NCBI GenBank assembly: GCA_037129555.1
Contig: JBAXUS010000271.1
Location: 1 to 7,038 of the forward strand
Direction of reading: 5' to 3'
Length of the DNA: 7,038 nucleotides
Origin: JANXLS01 sp037129555
GTDB lineage: Bacteria > Planctomycetota > SZUA-567 > H5-PLA8
In this document: in pieces, positions 1 to 6,500 of the stretch
Position numbering within the stretch: position 1 is the stretch's first letter
Layout of the letters: every line of letters starts with the position of its first letter
Program-made: the position numbers and the translations under genes
The notes under the pieces: model-generated
The model's database searches: none
Told to the model about the DNA's origin: nothing
What the model saw: the letters and a program-made list of their open reading frames with translations, nothing else

Positions 1-55
1 GGCTTGTGGCTTGTGGCTTGTGGCTTGTGGCTTGTGGCTTGTGGCTTGTGGCTTG
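1..55 (+). repeat. GGCTTGT heptanucleotide tandem array (left end outside window)
   Basis: Seven perfect GGCTTGT units (1-49) are followed by a partial unit GGCTTG (50-55). The array starts at the first base, so its true length is unknown. A 7-base unit shifts the reading frame by one each time, so all three forward frames read the same heptad peptide, GLWLVAC, in rotated register and without a stop. The reverse strand also has no stop. Frame 1 continues past the array to a TGA at 181-183, so the array appears to lie inside a coding sequence. Perfect identity between units suggests recent expansion or active slippage. Confidence 0.97.
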
Positions 56-183
56 AATCATCGGCTGAGGTTCCTTTGATTAGCGAATTGTGGTTGGATG
101 CATACGAAGACTACAACATATTTTTGGGAATGGCAAGTGAAATCGGTAAAATGGTGAAAAATGTTTTTATGATAAGGGGTTGA
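1..183 (+). CDS. 3' fragment of a protein gene with GLWLVAC heptad repeats; possible four-helix-bundle (S23-like) protein
   Basis: Frame 1 is open from the first base to TGA at 181-183, giving 60 codons with no start inside the window. The first 18 residues are GLWLVAC repeats encoded by the heptamer array and are strongly hydrophobic. The other 42 residues, beginning ESSAEVPLISELWLDAYEDY, look like ordinary protein. They end in an amphipathic stretch (FLGMASEIGKMVKNVFMIRG) that resembles the last helix of four-helix-bundle proteins of the S23/23S rRNA intervening-sequence family, which commonly end in a pattern like 'EIxKMLxxLIxxL'. That family match is made by eye on a short segment and is tentative. 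If it is right, the heptamers sit in the loop or helix just before helix 4. The alternative is a chance open frame over a repeat. The codon pattern after the array and the lack of stops across an AT-rich stretch argue mildly for a real gene end. Confidence 0.45.
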   Translation, partial: GLWLVACGLWLVACGLWLESSAEVPLISELWLDAYEDYNIFLGMASEIGKMVKNVFMIRG

Positions 184-211
184 CAAGTGGGGTGATGGGA
201 ACGTTTATATA
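180..211 (+). promoter_or_regulatory. Weak promoter candidate with consensus -35 TTGACA
   Basis: A perfect TTGACA lies at 180-185 and overlaps the TGA stop of the upstream frame. TTTATA follows at 204-209 (18-base spacer), or TATATA at 206-211 (20-base spacer). An AAGGAGG sequence follows at 213-219. Transcription from this promoter would begin at about 216, on top of the Shine-Dalgarno-like bases, so the two signals do not work together for the GTG at 225. One or both may be chance. Confidence 0.25.
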
Positions 212-268
212 TAAGGAGGGTTGAGTGGTGCGATTGGGATATATTATATCGAATGAATTTATTTACAT

Positions 269-295
269 GCACAATGTGATTCTGTGGGAGCGGGG
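269..295 (+). repeat. Degenerate direct repeat, copy 1 (core)
   Basis: This 27-base core begins GCACAATGTGATTCTGTGGG and matches the core at 492-518 at 25 of 27 positions. It is followed by GTAGTGGGCTGCTG (301-314), which recalls the CAGCGGGCTG part of the fuller copies. Between it and copy 2 lies extra sequence with a palindromic hairpin. All copies are in the same orientation. Confidence 0.7.
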
Positions 296-323
296 ATGGG
301 GTAGTGGGCTGCTGGTTGAGACG

Positions 324-344
324 GCTCGCTTCGCTCGCGAGAGC
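324..344. repeat. Palindromic GC-rich hairpin inserted between repeat copies
   Basis: CTCGC (325-329) pairs with GCGAG (337-341) across a 7-base loop. Alternatively, GCTC (333-336) pairs with GAGC (341-344) around the loop GCGA. The motif, with flanks ACG and TTAGCG, separates copy 1 from copy 2 of the local direct repeat, where copies 2 and 3 have no such insert. It looks like a small interspersed palindrome rather than a terminator, since no T-run follows. Confidence 0.45.
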
Positions 345-350
345 TTAGCG

Positions 351-430
351 GGGCTGCGGCTCGGAAAGCGGCAGCGGGCTGCGCGCAGTCCAAGGTCTGC
401 GACGCACAACGTGATTGTGTGGGAGTGGAG
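351..430 (+). repeat. Degenerate direct repeat, copy 2 (long unit)
   Basis: This unit of about 80 bases runs from GGGCTGCGGCTC (351) through AAAGCGG, CAGCGGGCTG and AGTCCAAGG to the 27-base core at 404-430. The unit at 438-518 has the same order of blocks, with one-base and two-base length differences and many substitutions. The core matches the copy-3 core at 23 of 27 positions. The pair are adjacent tandem copies with a period of about 87-88 bases. Confidence 0.72.
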
Positions 431-437
431 AGCAGTT

Positions 438-518
438 GGGCTACGGCTTTAAAGCGGTAGCGGGCTGAAGTCTAAGTCCAAAGCCTGAAACGCACGATGT
501 GATTGTGTGGGAGCGGGG
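438..518 (+). repeat. Degenerate direct repeat, copy 3 (long unit)
   Basis: This unit begins GGGCTACGGCTTTAAAGCGG, continues through TAGCGGGCTG and AAGTCCAAAGCCTG, and ends in the 27-base core at 492-518. It is the second long unit, in direct tandem with copy 2. A GTG inside the core (499) opens an upstream extension of the protease frame. Because that start lies inside repeat sequence, it should not be used as the protease start. Confidence 0.72.
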
Positions 519-540
519 GATGATATTGATGGGGGATGAG

Positions 541-556
541 CGGGAATGGCTTCCCG
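541..556. other. Perfect 6-bp hairpin upstream of the protease gene
   Basis: CGGGAA (541-546) and TTCCCG (551-556) are perfect inverted arms around TGGC. There is no T-run, so it is not an intrinsic terminator. It sits about 156 bases before the protease start and just upstream of an AT-rich promoter-like stretch, so it could be an operator. It may equally be chance. Confidence 0.3.
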
Positions 557-563
557 ATCCACG

Positions 564-593
564 CAGACAGACGAGTGTGTCCGATAATATAAA
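564..593 (+). promoter_or_regulatory. Weak promoter candidate for the protease gene
   Basis: CAGACA (564-569, four of six matches to the -35 consensus) is followed after 18 bases by TATAAA (588-593, five of six matches to the -10 consensus), in the AT-rich stretch GATAATATAAAG. It would give a leader of about 110 bases before the ATG at 712. TTGACC at 617-622 is another -35-like hexamer but has no good -10 behind it. Confidence 0.28.
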
Positions 594-711
594 GTTATTG
601 AAAATATGGAATTGTGTTGACCTGTCTGGCGAATATTCCGATCAAACGAGCGTCTTGTTTACGACGACTTCACGCACGATGCGACGGAATTTCGAACAGA
701 GGCGGGGCGCG

Positions 712-1590
712 ATGAGCAGCTTTTACAGACATACCATACTGGCACTTTTGACGGTCATCGGGTTGATGTCGGTCACGGGTGACAGCACCGTCAGTGCGGC
801 GCAACGCTCGATTGCCGGGCCGATGGCCACGACTTTTCGAATTCGGTCGCAAGAGGCGCGCGGCAATGCGATCGTCACTGGGCATGGGACTGCGTTCGCG
901 ATTGATCTCTCTGAATTTGGCTACGGACGAAAACGCTATTTGATGACGGCATGCCACGTCGTGAAGGAAAAGAATGGGCAGCTTGCTCCTAATTTGCGAA
1001 TCGAAATGCGAACGCCTCGCGGCGTGCGCTGGGCGCGAGTGCGGGTGTTGTCGAGTGATGTTAAAATGGATGTGGCGCTGTTGGAATGCGAGACTGATTT
1101 GCCGCACGTGGCTAAATTTTGTCAGCGCGATGTTTCTGAGCGCAATCCGTTGGTGATGATCGGTAGCCCGGCGGGTGTGCCGTTGCGCGCATTAAAGGGG
1201 TTCGTCCGTCAGCGCAAGAATGTTGAGCCGTCGGTTGCGACGGTGGAGTACATTCAAGAAGGGTGCAGTGGCGGGCCGATATTTGACGCGAATTCGCAGA
1301 CTGTCGCTGGACTTTGCATCGCCGGTATTGGGGTCGGGAAGAGTGCCAAGATGGATCCGCACACGTGTCTGTATGTGTCCGTTGCGAATATGAAGCGATT
1401 TTTGCGCGCGTCGTTGAAACTTCCGCACGATGGTGTGCAGCCTCGCCGAAACGGTCCGTCTCAGGACTACCGCAACGATCCGAATTACGATACGTACGCG
1501 AGTCCGAATCATTCGACGCCGAAGGCCAGCCCGCGAACGTATGCGCGCTCGGCGGTTCGATTTGATCGGACGGGGATGATGCTGCCGTAA
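712..1590 (+). CDS. Secreted trypsin-like serine protease (S1/HtrA-like catalytic domain, no PDZ)
   Basis: This 292-residue protein has the fold signature of trypsin-like endopeptidases, which cut peptide bonds with a His/Asp/Ser triad. The triad is visible as His82 (LMTACHVV), Asp120 (KMDVALLE) and Ser186 (EGCSGGPIFD). A signal peptide covers about residues 1-30, with a hydrophobic core TILALLTVIGLMSV and a likely cut after VSAA, so the enzyme should act outside the cytoplasm. I chose ATG 712 because it puts this signal at the N-terminus and has a GAGG at 699-702. The frame is open back to GTG 499, but that start lies in repeat DNA and would bury the signal. Residues from about 240 onward form a Pro/Asn/Tyr/Arg-rich, probably disordered tail. 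There is no PDZ domain, unlike DegP/DegS. Six cysteines are present (81, 126, 137, 185, 202, 219), two of them next to catalytic residues. The substrate is unknown. No partner gene is adjacent. Confidence 0.85.
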   Translation: MSSFYRHTILALLTVIGLMSVTGDSTVSAAQRSIAGPMATTFRIRSQEARGNAIVTGHGTAFAIDLSEFGYGRKRYLMTACHVVKEKNGQLAPNLRIEMRTPRGVRWARVRVLSSDVKMDVALLECETDLPHVAKFCQRDVSERNPLVMIGSPAGVPLRALKGFVRQRKNVEPSVATVEYIQEGCSGGPIFDANSQTVAGLCIAGIGVGKSAKMDPHTCLYVSVANMKRFLRASLKLPHDGVQPRRNGPSQDYRNDPNYDTYASPNHSTPKASPRTYARSAVRFDRTGMMLP

Positions 1591-1611
1591 GAGGGTGAAA
1601 TCGATGCGACA

Positions 1612-1631
1612 CGGTGGCAGGAGTGCCGCCG
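1612..1631 (+). terminator. Hairpin after the protease gene, weak terminator or 3' stabiliser
   Basis: CGGTGGCA (1612-1619) pairs with TGCCGCCG (1624-1631) through 8 pairs including one G-T, around the loop GGAG. It starts 22 bases after the protease TAA. No T-run follows, so it does not meet the usual intrinsic terminator form, but it may end or protect the transcript. Confidence 0.35.
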
Positions 1632-1657
1632 CTCCGGATGTAAAATAGTCGTCATCA

Positions 1658-1667
1658 ACTCATGAGT
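1658..1667. promoter_or_regulatory. 10-bp palindrome just upstream of the serA promoter candidate
   Basis: ACTCATGAGT is a perfect 10-base palindrome ending 5 bases before the -35-like TTGATT of serA. Its position suits a regulator binding site. A palindrome this short can occur by chance in a gap of 150 bases. Confidence 0.25.
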
Positions 1668-1672
1668 AATTC

Positions 1673-1700
1673 TTGATTTTGCCACTTGACCGGTTATGCT
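1673..1700 (+). promoter_or_regulatory. Candidate serA promoter
   Basis: TTGATT (1673-1678) is followed after 16 bases by TATGCT (1695-1700). Each matches four of six consensus positions of a housekeeping sigma promoter. Transcription would start at about 1707, leaving a short leader of some 35 bases before the GTG at 1743. The leader shows no riboswitch-like structure. Confidence 0.42.
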
Positions 1701-1730
1701 ATCTGGCTCGTTTTTTAAGTTCTCAAAGCC

Positions 1731-1735
1731 AGGAG
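1731..1735 (+). promoter_or_regulatory. Ribosome binding site fixing the GTG start of serA
   Basis: AGGAG lies 7 bases before GTG 1743. The protein read from there begins at the usual N-terminus of phosphoglycerate dehydrogenase (SIASAKILIADPL), which supports the non-ATG start. Confidence 0.75.
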
Positions 1736-1742
1736 CATCGAC

Positions 1743-3332
1743 GTGAGCATAGCCAGCGCAAAGATTTTGATCGCCGACCCGTTGAACGACAAAGGTGCCG
1801 GGATTCTCGCAGACAGCGGTCTGCAGACTGACACGCGTCCGGGATTGACTGAAGCCGAATTGTGCGAAATCATCGGCCAATATGACGGCTTGATCGTCCG
1901 TTCCGCAACGAAGGTCACGCCCAAAGTGATCGAAGCCGCGCGCAAGTTGAAGGTCATCGGACGCGCCGGAGTCGGCTACGACAACATCGACACGAAAGCC
2001 GCCACGAAGGCCGGCATCATTGTCGAAAACACGCCGCTCGGCAACATCACGTCCGCCGCCGAACACGCTCTCGCGCTGCTCTTCTCCAGCGTCCGCAACA
2101 TCCCCAAAGCTGACCGCGAAATGCGCGCCGGAAAGTGGAACCGCAAGCTCACCGGCGTTGAATTGACCGGTAAGACGCTCGGCATCATCGGTATGGGTAA
2201 AGTCGGATTCATCGTGTCGAAAGTCGCCCGTGCGCTCGACATGGACATCCTTGTATTCGATCCGTATTTGACTGAGAAGAAGGCGCAGGAATTGAACGTC
2301 AAGAAGTGCGAACTTGATGCGCTTTTGGCTGCGGCTGACTTCGTGACGATTCACACGCCGAAGACGCCCGAAACGACGAACCTAATCAACAAAGAGAAGT
2401 TCAAGCTGATGAAGAAAACAGCGCGTCTGATCAACGCCGCGCGCGGTGGCATCGTCAACGAAGCCGACATGATCGAGGCGCTACAGAACGGCACGATCGC
2501 TGGTGCTGCGCTCGACGTTTTCGACAAAGAACCGCTCGCGACTGATTCGCCGTTGCTGACGCTCGACAACGCGGTTCTCACGCCGCATTTGGGTGCGAGC
2601 ACCGAAGAAGCGCAGGAGCGCGTCGCCGAAGACATCGCCAAGCAGTTCGTCGAATACTTCCGCGACGGCGTGATCCGCAATGCGGTGAACTTGGTTGTGA
2701 CGTTGAATCCGAAGCTTGCGAACTACGCGAAACTCGCCGACCAACTCGGCGCAATGGCCGGTCAGATGGCGAAGGAGCCGATCGCGAAACTCGAAGTCGG
2801 CGTCTATGGAAAACTCGCGACGGAAGACACGCGCGAATTGGGCTGGAGTGCGCTGAAGGGACTCTTGACGCGCGGCAACGAAGTCGCTGTCACGATGGTC
2901 AACGCGCCGAGCATCGCCGAAGCGCGCGGTGTCGAGCTCGTTCAAAACAAGAGCGAAGCCGCCCGCGATTACGCGAATTTGATCGTCGTCACCGCGACGA
3001 CCGCGACGATGTCACACACGCTCAGCGGCACGTGGTTCGAAGGCCAGGACAGCGGTCGCATCGTCCGCATCGACGACTTCGACATCGACCTGAAGCCCGC
3101 GCCCGTGATCCTCTTGATGTTCTATCCGGATCGCCCGGGCATGGTCGGCAAGGTCGGCACGATTCTCGGCGAAGCGAACGTGAACATCGCGAACATGGCC
3201 GTCGGTCGCCGCGAAAAGCGCGGACAGGCCGTCATCGCGTTGACGCTCGACGACGTGGTCACGCCGGACGTGTTGAAGAAGATCAGCGCCGCGATCACGG
3301 TCGATGAATTGTGTGCCATTGAATTGGCGTAA
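1743..3332 (+). CDS. serA: D-3-phosphoglycerate dehydrogenase (long form with ACT domain)
   Basis: The enzyme oxidises 3-phosphoglycerate to 3-phosphohydroxypyruvate with NAD+, the first step of serine synthesis in the cytoplasm. The 529-residue length matches the long type found in many bacteria. The substrate-binding domain surrounds a Rossmann domain. RAGVGYDNID lies at 74-83, the NAD-binding GMGKVG at 150-155, and the catalytic residues are Arg234 (NAARGG), Glu263 (DKEP) and His282 (PHLGAS). An intervening regulatory (ASB-type) domain covers about 318-450. A C-terminal ACT domain from about 455 begins VILLMFYPDRPGMVGKVG and commonly mediates serine feedback inhibition in this family. Whether serine inhibits this enzyme is inferred. 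All key residues are intact. The gene uses a GTG start with an AGGAG, has its own promoter candidate and ends at a strong terminator, so it is probably transcribed alone. No serB or serC is adjacent. Codons are strongly C/G-ending, more so than in the protease gene. Confidence 0.97.
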   Translation: MSIASAKILIADPLNDKGAGILADSGLQTDTRPGLTEAELCEIIGQYDGLIVRSATKVTPKVIEAARKLKVIGRAGVGYDNIDTKAATKAGIIVENTPLGNITSAAEHALALLFSSVRNIPKADREMRAGKWNRKLTGVELTGKTLGIIGMGKVGFIVSKVARALDMDILVFDPYLTEKKAQELNVKKCELDALLAAADFVTIHTPKTPETTNLINKEKFKLMKKTARLINAARGGIVNEADMIEALQNGTIAGAALDVFDKEPLATDSPLLTLDNAVLTPHLGASTEEAQERVAEDIAKQFVEYFRDGVIRNAVNLVVTLNPKLANYAKLADQLGAMAGQMAKEPIAKLEVGVYGKLATEDTRELGWSALKGLLTRGNEVAVTMVNAPSIAEARGVELVQNKSEAARDYANLIVVTATTATMSHTLSGTWFEGQDSGRIVRIDDFDIDLKPAPVILLMFYPDRPGMVGKVGTILGEANVNIANMAVGRREKRGQAVIALTLDDVVTPDVLKKISAAITVDELCAIELA

Positions 3333-3339
3333 AACAGAA

Positions 3340-3361
3340 GAGCCGAATTCCGATTCGGCTC
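3340..3361 (+). terminator. First hairpin after serA
   Basis: GAGCCGAA (3340-3347) pairs perfectly with TTCGGCTC (3354-3361) around a 6-base loop, starting 8 bases after the serA stop. It has no T-run. It probably acts with the following terminator or protects the 3' end of the message. Confidence 0.5.
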
Positions 3362-3380
3362 CTCAATTGTCCCAAAAAAG

Positions 3381-3412
3381 CGGGCGACTCAATTTTTGAG
3401 TCGCCCGTTTTT
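3381..3412 (+). terminator. Strong intrinsic terminator after serA
   Basis: CGGGCGACTCAA (3381-3392) pairs over 12 perfect base pairs with TTGAGTCGCCCG (3396-3407) around a TTT loop. Five T residues follow (3408-3412). An A-run at 3374-3379 precedes the stem, so the element is symmetric and could also stop transcription from the other strand. It separates serA from the large heme-protein gene. Confidence 0.9.
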
Positions 3413-3456
3413 CAATGCCGTTCTCTGCGAAACTTTGTGACTCAACGAGGAATAGT

Positions 3457-3484
3457 TTTACCGCTTCGGTGTACTCATTATGTA
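3457..3484 (+). promoter_or_regulatory. Weak promoter candidate for the heme-protein gene
   Basis: TTTACC (3457-3462) and TATGTA (3479-3484) are 16 bases apart. The matches are poor (four and three of six), but a promoter is expected here because a strong terminator lies just upstream and the next gene starts at 3533. Confidence 0.22.
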
Positions 3485-3516
3485 ACGCAAGGCACGGCTT
3501 CGAAGTTCTCTAAAAA

Positions 3517-3523
3517 AGGTGGA
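3517..3523 (+). promoter_or_regulatory. Ribosome binding site deciding the start at ATG 3533
   Basis: AGGTGGA lies 9 bases before ATG 3533. The frame is open back to a GTG at 3437, but that codon has no binding site and would place 32 residues in front of the signal peptide. Confidence 0.6.
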
Positions 3524-3532
3524 TTGTTAACG

Positions 3533-6500
3533 ATGAATCGACTGCTCTCATTGTTCGTGTTCGCATTGTCCTTGCTCGCCGGGTTCGTCGTCGCGGGTGA
3601 AAAAGCTGCTGACAAACAGGCTGAAGAATTCCCTCCGAAACCGCAGGTCCCATATCTTTCTGCAGCGGATGAATTAAAATCATTCGTGCTTCCCGAAGGT
3701 TACCGCATGGAATTGGTGCTCGATGAAAGCAGCATCAAAGAGCCGGTCGTCTGCGTCTTTGACGGCAACGGTCGCATGTACGTTTGCGAAATGCGCACCT
3801 ACATGCAGGACATTGACGGCTCGAAAGAGCACGATCCCGTCGGTCGCGTCTCGCGACATGAAACAACTAAGGGCGACGGCGTTTTCGACAAGCACCTCGT
3901 CTACGCTGACAAGATGGTTCTACCGCGCATGGTCCTGCCGCTCGATGATCGTGTGCTCATCAACGAGACGAACACCAACGATATTTTCATTTACAAAGAC
4001 ACGAAGGGCGATGGCGTCTCGGATAAAAAGGACCTCTGGTACGCAGGCGGCCCGCGCGGAGGAAATCTCGAACATCAGCAAAGCGGCCTGGTGTGGTGCA
4101 TGGACAATTGGATGTACCAGACTTACAACGCGTATCGCCTGCGCTTCACCGGCACAGGCAAAGACCCGCTCAAAGAATCCACCGGCGGCAACGGAGGCCA
4201 GTGGGGTTGCAATCAGGATAGCTTCGGCAAAATGTGGTTCTCGAATGCGGGTGGCGAAAAGGGTTTCGTCAGCATCCAAGTTCCGATTCTGTACGGCGGC
4301 ATCGACCTTCCCGAACAGCAGCCAACAGACTTCCTCGACGTGTGGCCACTCGTCGGACTGGGCGATGTTCAAGGCGGACACGGACGTCATCGCGCGACAG
4401 ATTACACGCTGAATCACATGACCGCGTCGTGTGGACACGAGATCGTTCGCGGTGACCGCATGCCTCAGGATTTGCAGGGCGACGCGCTCATTTGCGAACC
4501 GGTCGGTCGCCTCATCCGCCGCGCAAAAGTTGAGAACCGCGAAGGCATGACGACGATCAAAAACATTTACGATAAGAAGGAATGGATCGCCTCCAACGAT
4601 CCGAATTTCCGACCCGTGAACATCGCCAACGGGCCCGACGGCTGCCTCTATATTGTGGATATGTACCGAGGCATCATTCAAGAAGGCAATTGGGTCAAAG
4701 AAGGCAGTTATTTGCGCAAGGTAGTCAAGCAATACGGCCTCGACAAGAACGCTGGACGCGGTCGCATTTGGCGGTTGGTCCACAAAGATTTCCAGCCGGG
4801 TCCTCAGCCGCGCATGCTCGACGAAACGCCCGCGCAATGGGTCAAACACCTCGAGCATCCGAACGGCTGGTGGCGCGACACTGCGCAGAAATTGATTGTC
4901 GTCCGAGGCGACAAGTCGGTCGTCCCGGCACTCGTTGAGATGGCGAAGACGAACAAGAATCAACTCGCTCGCATCCACGCAATGTGGACGCTCGAAGGCC
5001 TCGACGCGCTTGAAAAAGACTTCGTGTTGGGACTGTTGAAAGACGAAGATCCGAAGGTGCGCGTCGCTGCGATTCGCGTCAGTGAGTCGCTCTATAATAA
5101 GGGTGACAAGACCATGGCCGATGCCGTGAAGCCGCTCGTAAAAGATCCGAACGCAGACGTTGTCGTGCAAGTGCTCTGCACCGGGCGCTATCAAAAGTGG
5201 TTGGATTTTCCGAAAGTCGCGACGCAGATTCTCGCCGAAACGAAGTTTGAAGGCGTGAAAAAAATAGGCATCAAGATGACTCAAGCTGGCACGACGTTCG
5301 ACACCAAGCGATTCACGAAAGCCGAAATCGCGCACTTGAATCGCGGCGCGGCGATCTTCCAGGAATTGTGCTATTCGTGCCACGGTTTCGATGGCAAAGG
5401 CATGTCGAAAGACGCCGCCCCCGTAGGCTTGGTTCTCTCCGGAAAAGCGACCGGCACGACCATCGCGCCGCCACTCGCCGGGTCACTGACCGTGCAGGAC
5501 CGTGACTCGATGCTCCGCGTGTTAATGTGCGGATTGAGCGGCCCCGTTGCCGGAAAAACATACGACGCGCAGATGGTTCCGATGAACACCAATGACGACG
5601 AATGGATCGCCGATGTCGCGTCGTACGTCCGTAACAGTTTCGGCAATCACGGCGCGATGGTGTCGTGGGCCGACGCCGCGCGCATCCGCTCCGAAACACA
5701 AAATCGCGTCGATGACAAGGGCGCTCCGAAAGCGTGGACCGGTGAGGAACTCGCCAAGCTCATGCCGAAATCGATCAACAACCGCGATGGTTGGAAACTC
5801 ACCGCGAGTCACGGAGCAGCAACGATTAAAAATGCGGTGGACGGCGACCCTGATTCGCGCTGGGACACGAAGACCGCACAAGTCCCCGGGATGTGGTTCC
5901 AAATTGAATTCAAAGAAGCGACCGAAATCGCGAGCATCATGCTCGCCTATTCGCATTCCCCAAACGACTTCCCGCGCGGGTACAAAGTGGACACGTCAAG
6001 CGATGGAAAAACGTGGAGCAAGCCGATTGCTGAAGGAAAAGGAACGCCGTCTGTCACCGAGATCACGTTCAATCCGGTGAAGACAAAGTTCCTCCGCATC
6101 ACGCAGACAGGCGCACAACCGGGCACATTCTGGTCGATCCACGAACTGACCGTGTTCCCGCCGAACGCTCCAAAAGAAGTGGCGCAGGATAACACAGGCA
6201 AGAAGAAACTCCTCGCGATCTCCGTCGCTCTCGGCAACCGCGCCGCGTCGATTCCGACATCCGAAAGAATACTCTCCGACATCGCCGCGAAAACGGGTAC
6301 GTTCGTCGTCGATTTCATCAAGCAGCCCGGCGCTCGACCGACGGATAAAGCGCAGGAAGAAAAGTGGCTCGAAAAAATCAAAGCCGAATTCGCCAAGAAG
6401 CTGTCGCCTGAAGGCCTGAAGAATTACGACGGCGTGATCTTCCTCAACACGTCCGGCGAACTTCCGATTCCCGACAAGCCCGCGTTTATCGAGTGGCTTA

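Larger units (their letters stand above)
184..711. other. Repeat-rich intergenic region without a convincing gene
   Basis: About 530 bases lie between the upstream gene end and the preferred protease start. The stretch holds three copies of a degenerate direct repeat (cores at 269-295, 404-430, 492-518), a palindromic hairpin at 324-344, a perfect 6-bp hairpin at 541-556 and two weak promoter-like sites. A 75-codon frame from GTG 225 to 452 is open, but most of it is translated repeat: HNVILWE and HNVIVWE come from two repeat cores. I regard it as non-coding. I see no tRNA or recognisable structured RNA family. Confidence 0.7.

Noticed and set aside
130..183. 17-residue mini-ORF beginning ATG 130
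   Set aside because: It has no binding site and is in frame with the longer open frame that enters from the window edge, so it is better read as the end of that gene.
225..452. 75-codon open frame with GTG start and AAGGAGG upstream, considered as a small gene
   Set aside because: Most of the product is translated local repeat (HNVILWE/HNVIVWE) plus the palindromic insert, with no family resemblance. The good binding-site match alone is not enough.
269..518. Repeat cluster considered as a CRISPR array or insertion sequence
   Set aside because: Copies are too degenerate, spacers are uneven (core-to-core 135 and 88 bases), no cas genes or transposase are present, and no terminal inverted repeats are seen.
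499..711. Upstream extension of the protease frame from GTG 499 (or ATG 520, 529, 679)
   Set aside because: The extension begins inside repeat copy 3, would bury the signal peptide, and those codons lack suitably spaced binding sites. ATG 712 fits better.
1509..2354. 281-codon antisense open frame across the start of serA
   Set aside because: It covers the serA promoter, the gap and conserved serA coding sequence in reverse, and its product has no recognisable domain.
3437..3532. Extension of the heme-protein frame back to GTG 3437
   Set aside because: There is no ribosome binding site and the extra 32 residues would precede a clear signal peptide. ATG 3533 has AGGTGGA at the right distance.
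3920..5383. 487-codon antisense open frame opposite the heme-protein gene
   Set aside because: It is a shadow caused by the strong codon bias of the sense gene. The product is Arg/His/Val-rich and resembles no family.
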